Below, in pieces: positions 44,928-56,749 of a stretch of DNA of 64,000 bases (position 1 is the stretch's first letter; the number at the start of each line of letters is the position of its first letter). Source of the stretch: Benincasa hispida (Eukaryota; Streptophyta; Magnoliopsida; Cucurbitales; Cucurbitaceae); assembly GCF_009727055.1 (NCBI RefSeq), contig NC_052355.1, positions 49,015,463 through 49,079,462 of the forward strand. The letters run 5' to 3'. The translations under genes and the position numbers were made by a program. The notes below the pieces were generated by a model, which had not been told where the DNA came from, ran no database searches, and worked only from the letters and a program-made list of their open reading frames with translations.

Positions 44928-45344
44928 TTATTCAATGGAGCGACAGAGAGGGCAAGTAAAGTGCTTATTATTATCAAACCACTTAGAAAGACAAGCTTTA
45001 TGAAAATAGTGCTTACAAGACAACTCACTAACTTCTTCATCAGCTTCAAACCCACAAAGACAAACACAACATTCTGCCATAACACACCTTGAAACGGAGT
45101 CCTCTGTTTCACCATTGAAGCTTTGTCCCAAAGATTTGAACTGAGTAATTGAGATTCTTCTTTCTCTTCCATTTTCCCAATCGTATTCTTCCTCAGAACT
45201 CGAAGTATTCCCACTTGCACTCATCATTTGTATCACAGATCTCACAAAATTCTTCAAAAACGCCATTGACATTACAGTGTTCATCACTAAAACTGGTAAC
45301 AGCAACACTCCTTCAGCTGAAGGGGGAAAATTTGAGAGACCCAT
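44928..45344 (-). CDS. XERICO-like RING-H2 zinc finger protein
   Basis: The start at 45344 gives 138 residues beginning MGLSNFPPSAEGVLLLPVL, the beginning of XERICO-type RING-H2 proteins as I recall them. A longer ORF from 45566 would add 74 residues with a poly-Lys run coded by leader sequence, so I reject it. A hydrophobic segment lies at residues 12-34. A Ser/Glu-rich stretch (48-54) precedes the RING-H2 finger: C92-x2-C95-x14-C110-x-H112-x2-H115-x2-C118-x12-C131-x2-C134, all eight ligands present. Such fingers recruit E2 enzymes, so this is a probable E3 ubiquitin ligase. Arabidopsis XERICO raises abscisic acid levels; that this protein does the same is inference. The upstream CACGTG boxes would fit ABA control. 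No intron. Confidence 0.88.
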   Translation of the reverse strand: MGLSNFPPSAEGVLLLPVLVMNTVMSMAFLKNFVRSVIQMMSASGNTSSSEEEYDWENGRERRISITQFKSLGQSFNGETEDSVSRCVMAECCVCLCGFEADEEVSELSCKHYFHKACLSKWFDNNKHFTCPLCRSIE

Positions 45345-45371
45345 CTTCAAGAAAACCTCAAAATTTGAGTT

Positions 45372-45402
45372 TTTCTTTTTCTTTTTCTTTTTCTTTTTTT
45401 CC
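45372..45402. repeat. (CTTTTT)n-type tract in the leader of the RING-H2 gene
   Basis: On the minus strand a pure A/G tract of GAAAAA-type units about 30 bp before the start codon. It accounts for the poly-Lys run in the longer ORF. Confidence 0.75.
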
Positions 45403-45640
45403 CTAATCCGTTTCAGGGTTTTGGTTGGAGTTGCAGAAGAAAACGAAGAGAAAAAGAAGAAAATAGGTTTTAAAGGCTTAAAAGAAAAGCCCAAAATGGT
45501 TGGGCTAGAAGATAATGTACCATTTATACATTGACTGAGGTTCTCTAACCACCAATCGTTAACCATGGTTTTTGGTTAACCATGGGTTGAAGTAGCAGGA
45601 AAACTACAGCTGCAGGTGATACGTGTGTTGTTTTCATTGA

Positions 45641-45655
45641 GTATTATAGTATAAA
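45641..45655 (-). promoter_or_regulatory. TATA-like element of the RING-H2 gene
   Basis: On the minus strand TTATACTATAATAC, about 300 bp before the ATG and 40-90 bp downstream of the two CACGTG boxes. Its place between them and the gene fits a core promoter. Confidence 0.4.
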
Positions 45656-45693
45656 AAAAACACATTGGAAAATGGAGGGAACATCTGTACTGC

Positions 45694-45699
45694 CACGTG
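45694..45699. promoter_or_regulatory. G-box / ABRE core CACGTG (1)
   Basis: GCCACGTGTC, a palindromic G-box core with ABRE-like flanks, 350 bp upstream of the RING-H2 start. Confidence 0.5.
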
Positions 45700-45734
45700 T
45701 CAGAAGGTAATTGCAATGACCAATTTGGAGGTGA

Positions 45735-45740
45735 CACGTG
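45735..45740. promoter_or_regulatory. G-box / ABRE core CACGTG (2)
   Basis: GACACGTGGT, 41 bp from the first copy. Two ABRE-type boxes this close together are typical of ABA-responsive promoters. Confidence 0.5.
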
Positions 45741-45759
45741 GTGAAGATGATGATGACGT

Positions 45760-47461
45760 TTTTCAGCTTTCAGTGGAACTTTCCTGATTTTAGTAAGCTG
45801 CATGAAGGAGGAGTTGCTGACCCTTTGCAGCTTTAAGGAGTTAGTTTTGTTTATCTTAATTATTGATTGATTTTTGTAATATGTTAATTATTGATTGATT
45901 TAATATGACATGATTTATGACTAGTGAAGGAATGAAATACATAGATTGTTGAATGATGTGTTCTGTATCTAACCTTATAAATAAAAATAATAATGATTTT
46001 ATTGTTTGTTTGAAATTATTTTGATCCATTTTCTAAATAAAATCTCTTAGTTATTATGAATTTCACACATTGCATCAATTTTCACCTCTAACTTAGTATA
46101 TATTTGATTTTGAAAGGATTAAAATTATTTCTGTCATATTTAAAATCAATCTAAAATACACTTTCAATTATTTAATATTTAAGACACTTTTAATCGCATT
46201 TTTCACATTATAAAAATTGATTTTAAATGATCATTAACATTTTTCGAGTGATCTTAAAAATGAAAAATGTGATTTTAACAATTTTAGAATCACTCTCAAA
46301 TATATCATTATTGAACTTGAAACTTTATTGAATATTAAACCTTTGTTCCTTCAATTTTAGTTATTACTCACTAATCCTAACAAAATGTAGGACTCACTAA
46401 TTTTAACAAAAATCAAGTTCATGAATGCACAAGACTAACTATTGAATAAATCTCTCAAAAACTTACAAAAATTTAGCTCTAATATTGTTAACTTTATTTT
46501 AAGGTCTTATTAATTAGACACACGATTTTTTTTTAAAAGTCTTTTCAAACAAAAGTATATTAAAAGGCAAAAATTATAACAGATTTTCAAGCTTAAGAAG
46601 AAAGAACCTAACAACTATCTAGTTTAGGACAAAAAAATTATTCTTTTTCCTTTTCTTTTAAATGAATAGAATGTTTTTCTTCACTGACTTTGCCCAGTAA
46701 GTAATAAAGTAACATAATTTTATGAACCTATATGTAAGTATAGGATATGTTGTCTTTATCATATAAATACTTATACCCTTAATTATCATTCTGGCAATGG
46801 ACAAAAGAGCAACAGCTGTGTGATACTTGTGGTCTTGTACCGTACTCTTGAATGTGAATATATACCATTTTCATCTTTCGGAATGCATTGCCTCATTTTT
46901 CTAGCCTAAAAGTGATTGCACAACAAGTTAAAAGATAATTATAATAGATTACACTTTTAGACCTAATAATTAAATATATAACAACATTTTTATAGAATTT
47001 CAAATACAGAAAAATATATATGATAGACTTTATCATTAATAGACTCCTTATCAACAAAATAGACTATTACTAATAAACTCCGACATCTTGATTTAAATTT
47101 TGTTATATCTATAATTTTTTTTGGATTGTGTTATATTTGTTAATACTTTGAGTCTAATTGCTATATTTGCAATAGCTCCCAATATTATTTGGAAAGAAAA
47201 TAACGTTGTAGGAATTTAAACATAAGACTTCTTAGGCCACCTACTAAGATATTATGTTAAATCACTAATTGATTAAACAATTCTATAAATTTAATATTAT
47301 ATAATCTATCAATTAGATATCTAAATATAATGTATAAGTTCCATGTATGAAAGATTCTAAACGTAATGATTATTATAATGTTTAACGAATTTACACAACT
47401 CAATGAGAAATGGTAAGGGAACTATGGCTACTAATGGATTTGTATAGAATCTAATGGAGTC
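45760..47461. other. Intergenic between the RING-H2 and DUF707 genes
   Basis: AT-rich, no ORF supported. A repeat with TTTTAGAATCACTCTCAAA (46282) relates to one near 35695. The minus-strand part just left of 47462 should be 3' UTR of the DUF707 gene. Confidence 0.5.
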
Positions 47462-50400
47462 CTACTGTTTGGCTGAATTTGAAGAATCAATCCCCAAAGA
47501 CTTGAAATACGCTTTCTCCGCATTTGCTAACCGACTTTGAAACATTGTCCACTCCTTCCGACATCTTTCTCTCACCTGATAACCAATATAAAAAATAAGC
47601 AATCACATAAACATTCAATCTATGGAAATTTGTCTTCAACTTTTATTTGATTGTGTGATGTGAATTCTACAAATCTAAACATCTATAAAAACAAATTTCA
47701 TTTCTCAGCACTCTAAATGATTAATTGATTAATGACTTGCCCCTCTCAAACAAATGACATCTAACCTCATGCGCTTACATCAAAGCACATTATAGTACGT
47801 TTTATAACATATTGCATTAGAAATGGTTATGTGTATCGTAGTCCTAATGCGATGGTCATGTCTATCGCAATCTTCATTTTTCTCCACTCTACTACAATAT
47901 TCATAGAAAACATAACAAAGTGTGAGAAAAATGAAGAACACGATAGACATGGCCATCGCGTTAGGATTACTAAATAAACATGGTCATTCCTAATGCGATA
48001 CGTTATAAAACACAATAATGCGCTCTGACATAAGCTTATAAAGTTAGATTTCATATGCTTGTGGGGGCATGTCATTAATAAAAAAAATAAAAAAACACCC
48101 GTGAAAGGTTCATTCATACAAAAAAAAAAAAAAAAAAACTTGAAGAATTTTGGTAAGTGTGAAAGAAAGGAAGGAAGAGTACCCCTTGCCATGGCGCTTT
48201 CCCATTTTGAGTTTCTCCCTGCAGAGAAAAATAAGATTAAAACAAGAACTGAAGTATTTGAAGTATTTGAGCTTCTGTTTCACAGGAAAGCGGTTGAAGG
48301 AAAAGATTTTGAATTTACCTGGCTTCCGAGGGAGGGAAGACCTTGATGAACGATCCACTGAGCGTCTACAACTCCAATCTTCTCATGTGCAGGCTGATTA
48401 GAAAATTTTGTGTTAGAAAAAGTCCATGGCAAATTAACAAACATTAATACTATCAAAATATAGGAGAGGGTTGCAAGCTACTACTGACCTCTACACATTT
48501 TCTAACGGCAAAATCAAGACCCCAGCCATGGATTAAATCGTTCTGCAAATCCATGTCACATGAATTAGAAAGACCGTTTGGACTTTGGTAAAATTAAATT
48601 TCAACAGGAAAGAAGTCAGTTCTTACTTGAATCATATACCAGACACAACGCCAAGCTTCTCGTGAGAAAACTGGAGCCATGATCTCTACAAAACTGTAGA
48701 AGGAAACAAGGACAGACATTAATACTCGATCAGCTGAAGACAAGAAAAGATGGTGTAGCATTCACAGTCTTCTTTTGGGGGTATCTTACGCAGCACAGGG
48801 AGGCAAATTTGGCTCAGTACACCATCCTGGCCGTTCAACCGTATCTCTGCGCATAATTTCCCAAAATAAAAAATGTTATAATTCCAGGTTTAGTTAAATG
48901 ATTTTCACAATACAGATAAAGGAAGTGAACATAGTTATTCCACGAGTCTTACTTATGAACTTCAAGACCATCCCTCTTCTTTGTCATCTGCCATGTTAAC
49001 CCTCTGGTAGGTTCTAAACCAGGCTGTGAAATTTCCAAGCCATGCTTCCTCACCAACTTTATGTATCTGGATTGAAAGAGGATAACTAAGAATGTTAAAC
49101 ATTTGAAAAAAGTAAGATATCCTTTAAGCTAATCTGTAAATAAGTTAAATAACTCACTCTTCGGCGTCGAAGTTCTCAACTCCCAGGTCTTCATCCCACA
49201 TAAAGATGTAGTCGTAAGGTGCCACAATGTCAGGGTGCAAAAATCGCTTGGCATACCACCTTCAAAGGAAGGAAGTTTTAAAATTTTCATCTAATATGCA
49301 GCAAAATTTTCTCCACATCCACTGTAACAGAACAATATTTACCATTTACTCTGCTTTCGAGCACTCACGTGAATTGCTCGTTTCGACCATTCAAATTCAT
49401 CCCATTCTGTTGTTTGGCCATCATAATGAAACAGAAGAATCGTGAAGTTCTCTGAAAACTGTGAGAAATCATATTCAGTCTTGTATGATCACAAAGAGAA
49501 GGGTGATAGTATATATAGAGTTTGAGAATGAAAGGGACCTTTTTTACTGCTTTATCAATGTTCTCTCTCTGCTTATAACCGACAGTGAAGGTCACAAGGT
49601 AATTTGGTTTCGTAGTTAAGTCCTGCAAATATTTATCTGATTAAGTACAAGGCAACTATAACAAACCTGATGTATGTCAAGTATGGTGTTAAGTCATGTA
49701 TTTTACAGAAGACATTCTCAGAATTATGTTGTGCAAAATCAAATCACACCTCATTGGGATTACCCCACAATCTGTGTAGATAGAAGTCTGACTCAGCTGC
49801 AACAATTCCTGGGGCTAGTCTTTCTGCTCCCCTAGGATTTGATGGAACCCAAATCTGCATCACATAATAATTAGAGGAAAGTAGGATGTATGAGTCTGAG
49901 GCAAATAAACTATAGAAAGCAAAACAATCAAGCACCAGCTTTAATCATATCAGTTTTTCAAGTCATCGAAGACCATATACAAACAATAGCCAATAGCCAT
50001 ATAGATATGCAATTTTTCTTTTTTCTTTAAAGAAACTTGTCTAGATCAAGAAATTGAAGTAACATATTCATTGAATGTCAATATTCTCATGCTCCACAAT
50101 GCAAAAGAATTTTTAACAAAGGAGCCCAAACTCCAAAGTTGTGATATTATCATAAAGTTCGTGAATGAAAGGTCTCTTTATATTGAAGGGAAAGATTTCG
50201 AAAAGCAAGTCTAGCCATAGCTATTTAGTTCAGTAAGTATCCCAGCATAACTTTAGTCATCACTCCCCTACCATGTTTCACTAGAACCTTGAAAACCTTA
50301 AGCCAATAAACTAGTAACCAGAGGAAGGAAAAAGACGTGCAGAAGTACAATTTCAAACATGATGAGATAGCCACAGGCAGACAATGAGAAAAGGGATTCA

Positions 50401-51284
50401 TTACTGTGATGTTAGGCCCCAAGGATAAGGGAGTGTTTCTATGGCCTAGCTTCCTTAAAGGCAGTGGTCAGCCTTTATCCTAACCTCTAGCTAATTTGCC
50501 CTCTAAAGCATTTACCATGTTCATGTTGTAGGCTTGCAGCCAGCCCGTCAAATCCAAACATTATTCTTCAAAGCCCAGCAGACAAATCTTGCAACTTAAA
50601 ACAGGTAATGAAGTCCATAAAATTATTCGGAAGGATCAAACAGTAATAAGATCGCTTTTTATGAAAGTTATGGGTCTAACACCAAACATTTAATTAAGAA
50701 ACCTTAAAATTTAGGACATCAACAGGCAAAAAATTATAATTCATGAAAACTTGCAAGTAAATATTGAGAAAAAACTATACCTCTGAGGTACCATTCAGAT
50801 TTCGGGAATTATTCGAGTCTCCACTACCATTCCTTGTATTAGATGGAAAATTTTGAGGTGCTTCCGTAGATGAGCCAGATTTTAGGTCAGTATTATATAT
50901 CTGGTCAATTTTCGGGATAAGGCCAGAAGGGATACCTAGCTGCCAATATCATTAAACAAAAAACACATGTTATTTAGTTTATACCCAAGAATCTATATCA
51001 AATAGTTATACAAAGGGAAAAGAAATTTAATGAGCATTAAGACTTCAACACCAACCTTTGTTAGTGATAATGTTGGGAAAGATATTCCTATCAAAAAGCC
51101 CAAAAATACTCCCATAAAAGTTATTATAATAAGCCTCATGCTCTCGTTTGGCTTTCTATTCACAGAACTGCAGCAAACAAAGTGCATGTTTACAGAAAAC
51201 AAGTCAGTACACAAGAAATACGAAATAATAAGAATATATATGAAATAAATTATGACAGACAGACCTGCGATAAAGGATTCCCAT
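47462..51284 (-). CDS. DUF707 family type II membrane protein (14 coding exons)
   Basis: I traced 14 coding exons, all bounded by GT and AG and with matching phases: 51265-51284, 51056-51167, 50781-50939, 49750-49854, 49539-49622, 49343-49458, 49158-49259, 48953-49066, 48790-48846, 48627-48693, 48489-48542, 48319-48393, 48183-48218, 47462-47575. They sum to 1215 bp, 404 residues. The N-terminus has one membrane segment (about residues 18-37, RLIIITFMGVFLGFLIGISF). The conserved domain shows IWVPSNPRGAERLAPGIV, LVTFTVGYKQREN, ILLFHYDGQTTEWDEFEWS, YDYIFMWDEDLG, GLEISQPGL, RPGWCTEPNLPPC, HGWGLDFAVRKCVE and VRERCRKEWTMFQ. This is DUF707, sometimes labelled lysine ketoglutarate reductase trans-splicing related, a label without good support. 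The DED motif and topology suggest a Golgi glycosyltransferase-like fold; that is inference. No disruption seen. Confidence 0.92.
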
Positions 51285-52700
51285 GCTATCTACAATCCTC
51301 CAAGTTGTAAAGATGATCTTAGTCTCAGATGTACAAAATGAGAACGGCTCTGCATGATAGAGAAAAATACACTTACGGTTGGATACAAGATAAAACTAAG
51401 ACATTACATGAAAGAGGATGGGAAATTTAAACCACATGAATAGGGAGGTGTCTAAATATGCTGCAATAGAAATCCAAAATTGAACATCATACAAAAATGA
51501 AAGACAAATTTATGGCTGCAGTGCATAGTCATGTATGGAAAGTAAACAAAGTTTGTTTAAGATCAAAAGAACTTATGGCTGCAGTGCTAAAACTCACACA
51601 ACAAAAGCTGAAACAGCTCTGTAAATCAGGTTCTGTTATAAAATTTCACATGTACTTTATAAAGCGAGGATCTTCCCCTCCATTTAACGATTTCATTCTC
51701 TCTCTCCTACTCTTTGATGTTCAACACATGCAAGTAGAACTTCAAAGAAAAGTATGCAGCCATGTGGTCTTTCATGTCTAACTTATACTAGAGACTCTAT
51801 TAAGCAAGCACGTGCTCCCTTGAGTAAATCAATAGAAAAGAAGAAGCAGACACCCAAAATCCGGCTTTCCAGATTTACACAATTACGTACAATGTTCACA
51901 ACTTGCAAAAAAAGGATCACAAGTCTTGGGGCACATTTGTCAATTAATTTTTTAAAACAAAGAATTAGAAAGACAACGAATGAAAGAAAGAAAGAAATTA
52001 ACCTTGCGTCCGATTAAAGATACAGAACGATTTAAAACCAAAAACTCGAACATAAAGTTAGCTCAAAATTGCAGAACAAATTCTTTGACATTCATAAATA
52101 TCCAAAAGTCTCCGCAATTGGGAATAAATAAACTCCAATGAAATATCACCACAACCTACGGCCAGTACTCGCTAATCTAGCAATAGTTAGCTACAGCTAA
52201 CTACTCTATATAATTAAGCGAGTCAACGATTAAACAAAAAAAAAAAAAATCGCAGAATTTCATACCTTAAAGTTGAAGTAACTTGAAGAGTTAAAAATGA
52301 AGAATCAACTTGAACAGCAATCACTCGCAAGTGCTTGTAGAACACTGAGTACTAGAAAACTTTCACCAGTCTACGTTTTCTATTTTACATGGGAAACAAA
52401 TAGAAAAAGGAAAGTCAAGAAGCATAAAGAATAAATTGAGAATACAGGAGTGAACAGAGAGGAATACAAGAAGAACTCACCAGATATGAAGAATCAAAGA
52501 TGACAAGATCTGTTCCGCGACCTCGGAATCACGAGGAAAACCAGTTCCAAAAGTGAAAAGAAATCCTTCTTCAGAGATCGCCTGGCCTTGTGGTGTGAAT
52601 AAAGTTGAAGATGAACAAAAGCAACAGAGAAAAATTTTCAGTAGAAGAGGAAGAAGACGAATCGGTCTCAACAAAATGAATTGGAAGTTCTCTTCATATT
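51265..52700 (-). other. 5' UTR of the DUF707 gene with a leader intron
   Basis: A donor CTG|GTGAGT at 52480 and an acceptor GCAG at 51350 define a leader intron of about 1.1 kb. Exon 1 is about 52481-52690. Spliced, an in-frame TGA in exon 1 lies upstream of the ATG at 51284, which supports that start. The long ORF at 52477-52674 starts with TTG, not ATG, so it is not a uORF. A second possible donor (AAG|GTATGA, near 52262) could mark an alternative first exon. Confidence 0.6.
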
Positions 52701-52932
52701 TATTTTCATGTTAAAGCTTTTGAGGGCGTTTCTAATTAAGGTTTTGCCGTTACAGTAGCGGGACAGAAAAGGGGTTTTGGGGAAATTTTTATATTTATTT
52801 ATTTATTTTTGGGTTTTTAGTTCATTTAATAAATCATATATTTAATGATTTATGTCCTATTTTTTTGGGGGAATAAATTTAGTTAAATAATGTTTTAGAG
52901 AGGTAATATTGACATCGATCGGGCTAAAAAAA

Positions 52933-52943
52933 GGCCCAATAAA
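52933..52943 (-). promoter_or_regulatory. Site II-like element upstream of the DUF707 gene
   Basis: On the minus strand TTTATTGGGCC (GGCCCAATAAA on +), about 240 bp upstream of the leader exon. It is the same class of motif as at the GT17 promoter. Confidence 0.35.
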
Positions 52944-52949
52944 CTAAAA

Positions 52950-55890
52950 GGAAGAAATTAAAAAAATAACTTTTATTCTTATTAAAGCATATAAATATAA
53001 TGAAATATTGAGAAAAGAAAAGGGAGCGCCGACTATCAATTAAAAAGCGTGTCGTCACGATTTTCATTCCCCCGTGGCCGGTTTTGTTAATTTGACTGTA
53101 TTCGAAAATTAAAAGAAAAATGTCAATAACTATATGGATATTTGACTAATATTTTCTCATAATCAAAATTTGTAAATTCACGCTATTTAAACGATGAGTT
53201 AATAGTTATTTTTTAATATTTCTTGTATACTTTTTTACAATTATATATATAAATATTATATTATATTAAGAGGCCAAATCTTTCTATAAGATCTATTTTA
53301 TATTCACAATCACATCTCTCTATTTTGTATCTATCTTTTTTAGTCTTTTCCTTTTTTTTCCCCTTTAATTAGTTTTACATCCTCTTCTTGTTATTAGCTT
53401 TTCTAATAATTTCTATTTTTTTCTCATATATTTTCATATATTGTTGTGTACCTATTCTATTTTCATTCTTTTCTGGATGGAACTTCTCAATCTTTTTTCT
53501 CTGTGTCCAATATTTATAATTTAAAATCCATAAAATTTATATTCATTCAATCATTTTATATCTTAAAAATTATGTTTTAAATATTTCCAATTACATGTAA
53601 TACATTTCATAATCAAATTAAATAAATAAATCTATTACTTCTTTAATTGTTTTTAAATTTCTTGTCGAGATTTAAACGAAAATCTTTTTATATTTATTTA
53701 CACACTTATTACTTTTTTTTCTAAAAAAAAAAAAAGATTTGATTTAATTATATAGTTTTAACGATTTTTCAACGGCGCCTAAAACTAAGGATTTGAAAAA
53801 TAATATTTTAAAATTATTAAATAAATAATACGAATGTTTTAAAGTTTGAAAAAAAGAACATTTTGATTACTTTAAGTTTAAAATTAACTGAATAATTAGA
53901 TTATTCAAATCAAAATTTAAAAAGTATATTTTTAATTATTAATTTAAAAACTTTGATACTTGAAGATTTAGATTTGTTATTTTGTCATGATATATTTTTA
54001 TTATTTTAATGACATAATATATTTTAATAATGGTTGATTTACAATGATAACTAATTAATTACTTACTTACGATCTAAAATTTAATCTAAAGTTACTCCCT
54101 TCAATCAAATTCAGCTTGTTGATTTTATTTGTGATCTTTTTTTTCTTATGTCTAATAAAGATCTCATTTTAATTAACCGCAATTCGACAAGAAAAATTAT
54201 GTCACTTATGAACTTATAATGCTTGAAGATTTTATTTTTTAGTGATTTGGTTCAAAAACCACTCTTTATAAGTAGATTCTATTTTGTTTGATATTTCCTT
54301 GGTTTCTTAAATTATTTTATTGTTTCATATAGTTGTACTTTAAAAAATGTGAATGGATCCTCATTTTGGGTGAGGTAGGAGCTATTTTACTTCTATGCTG
54401 AAATTCTATTCTTTAAAATCTTTCACTTTCCTTAATTTCAAACCCCTTCTCTAAATGTTAACTTGATTGTTGGAGTGGTTTTGGCAAAACGTTACATTGA
54501 CATCGGATCGAATAATTTATAATCTTTTTCGTTTTTAAATTGGAATATTGAAAGTACTACAAATTTTTATAAAAATTTGTTTGATAATCATTTGATTTTT
54601 TATAAAATTATATTTTTTTTCTCACAGTTTCTTTATAGTAGTTTTCTTCTTCCATATGAAAAATATTTGAATTTATAGCCAAATTCAAATATATATATAT
54701 ATATACACACCTTTTTAGGTCATCGTTTACTAAACGATTTTATTTTATGGTTTTCTAAAATTGTGCAAGTTTTCTTATAACTTATTTAACATAGTTTTTT
54801 TCATCTTTCCTTAACTAACCATTGAATTCTTTGCAAAATTCCAAAAATAAAAACAAAATTTTAAAAACTAATTAGTCTTTAATGAAAAAACTAATTAGTT
54901 TTTAATAACACTCTTAAAAAGTAGATAAAAAAAAATCAATAGAAGAAAATTGCGTTTGTAAGTTTAATTTCAAAAATTAAAAACTAAAAACTAAGACCTT
55001 ACTTGATAAACATTTTTGAAAATTTATGTTTGTTTTTTCACAATTTATTATCATAGTTTTTATTTTTCTTAAGTAAACCATTAAATTCTTAGATAAATTT
55101 TAAAAACAAAAACAAATTTTTTTTAAAAAAATTATTTTCTTTAGTTTTACTTGTAAACAAGAAAACAAAGAAATCTATAGGTACAAATATTGTTTATATG
55201 CGTATTTTTCAAAACAACAAACATAAAACAAAATAATCAAACAGAAAATCAGTTTTGAAAATTTTGCGTAGACTTGGATAATATTTTTAAAAATTAGATA
55301 AAATAACAAAGAATTTGAAAGATAAATTTGTATCCATAAGCTTAATTTTCAAAATCGAAATAGTTTGATAAATGTAGGCTCCATTTAGTAACATTTTCAT
55401 TTTTTTAAAATGACTTAGAAACTCCTTCCATCCCTAAATTTCTAGCAAGCAAAATTTTAAAAACTAAAAGATGGTTTTTAAAAACTTATTTTTGGTTTTT
55501 GAGTTTAAGTAAAGAATTCAACTCTTATATTTAAAGAATAAATACAAATCATGGATAGAAATAGAGAGAAAATAAACTTAATTTTAAAAAATAAAAAACA
55601 ATAAATAAATACCGTAACTATTTTGTTTTTGTTTTTGTTTTTGAAAATTAAGGCTATAAACACTACTTCCATCTCCAAAATTCTTCATTTTTTTAATCTA
55701 ATTTTTACAAATGGTTTAAAAAACCAAGCCAAAATTGAAAACTAAAAAAATAACTTTTAAAAATTTATTTTATTTTAAATTCACTTAAGAATTATACCAC
55801 TATACTTAGAAAAGATATAAATCATTATAAAAAAGATGAAAAATAGACTTAATTATTAAAAACAAAATAGTTAGCAAAAGACCATTTTGA
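52950..55890. other. Intergenic AT-rich, no gene
   Basis: No supported ORF. Several stretches share words such as TTAATTTTCAAAA with TTGATAAACATTTT or TTTAGTAACATTTTC (about 54890-55030, 55080-55400 and 55610-55890), probably decayed copies of one interspersed repeat. Short TA and CA runs lie at 54689-54708. Confidence 0.55.
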
Positions 55891-55984
55891 TTACTAAACG
55901 GAGGGAGCCGTAGCATAGGTTTTTATTAAAGCAGCTGGTGAAGATTTGTATGAATTATTAAAAGCAATTAAAAGAAATAGAAGG

Positions 55985-56125
55985 AAAATGAAGAAATAGT
56001 TTAAGAAGATTTTGTAATCCAATGGGTTGCTGTCGCATTCCACATGCCTATAACGGAGCACGAAGTCGGGCATTGCGCACAACGAGGCCCATTCGCCGTT
56101 CGGCCAACTGCCTATCACACCATAT
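55985..56125. other. GC-rich island, unexplained
   Basis: About 120 bp of balanced base composition in a very AT-rich setting, for example GGGCATTGCGCACAACGAGG (56067). The minus frame gives ELYGVIGSWPNGEWASLCAM then PDFVLRYRHVECDS, which I do not recognise. It could be a gene-fragment, organelle-derived insert or old transposon end. Confidence 0.35.
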
Positions 56126-56417
56126 AATTCATTCATATATATATCTATAATAATAATAATAGTAGGAAAAAAAAAAAAAGAAATCAAATGAGGGGTGGGG
56201 TGGGTTTCCACTTTCATGTAAAATAATGACATCTTGATTTAAAAGAAATGGTCAATGGGTCTCATTGATTGCACCCAGAAATGGACACCCCAAAGTTGAA
56301 TATTACACCAAAATAATAAATTAATTAGAAATGCAAAAAGAAATTAATCCTCAAATGAAGTTGACCAGAGAAGATCCAAAAATCCAAAAAAAAAATATTT
56401 TTTTTTCTTTATCTTTC

Positions 56418-56545
56418 TGCCAACAACAACATAGTTCAACTGGCATAATATTCATACTATCAATCTCGTAATTTGAGGTTCGATTTCTCTACCCTACACT
56501 TTAATTACATACCTCTTCAAAAAAAAAAATCTAAAAAAAAAAAAA
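56418..56545 (+). repeat. tRNA-derived SINE-like copy
   Basis: An A-box-like TAGTTCAACTGGC (56431-56443) is followed by a B-box-like GAGGTTCGATTTC (56475-56487), in tRNA-like spacing, and the copy ends in a poly-A tract (56519-56545). This is the build of a Pol III SINE. It is not a tRNA gene: the stems do not form. Confidence 0.55.
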
Positions 56546-56749
56546 AGACAGTTATGAAAATTAATTTGAACTTTAAAAAGAGGTGAAAGTGAAACTAGTC
56601 ATCTATTTTTTTAATAAAGAATAAAATTCATTAAAACCCCAGCTAAGGGGGAAAAGGAGGAATAAATTCATTATAAATATCCAATTAACTTCCGAACTGG
56701 AAGAGGCCAGAGGATCAAAACCAAACAAAAACCCATATCGTCATGTACT

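Noticed and set aside
45345..45566. N-terminal extension of the RING-H2 protein
   Set aside because: It contains a poly-Lys run from a purine tract in the leader. The ATG at 45344 gives the start typical of the family.
47827..48192. Minus ORF of 121 codons
   Set aside because: It falls in the last intron of the DUF707 gene and is Phe-rich because of T-runs.
52477..52674. uORF or coding exon upstream of the DUF707 gene
   Set aside because: The frame starts at TTG and has no ATG, and its frame does not join the coding sequence.
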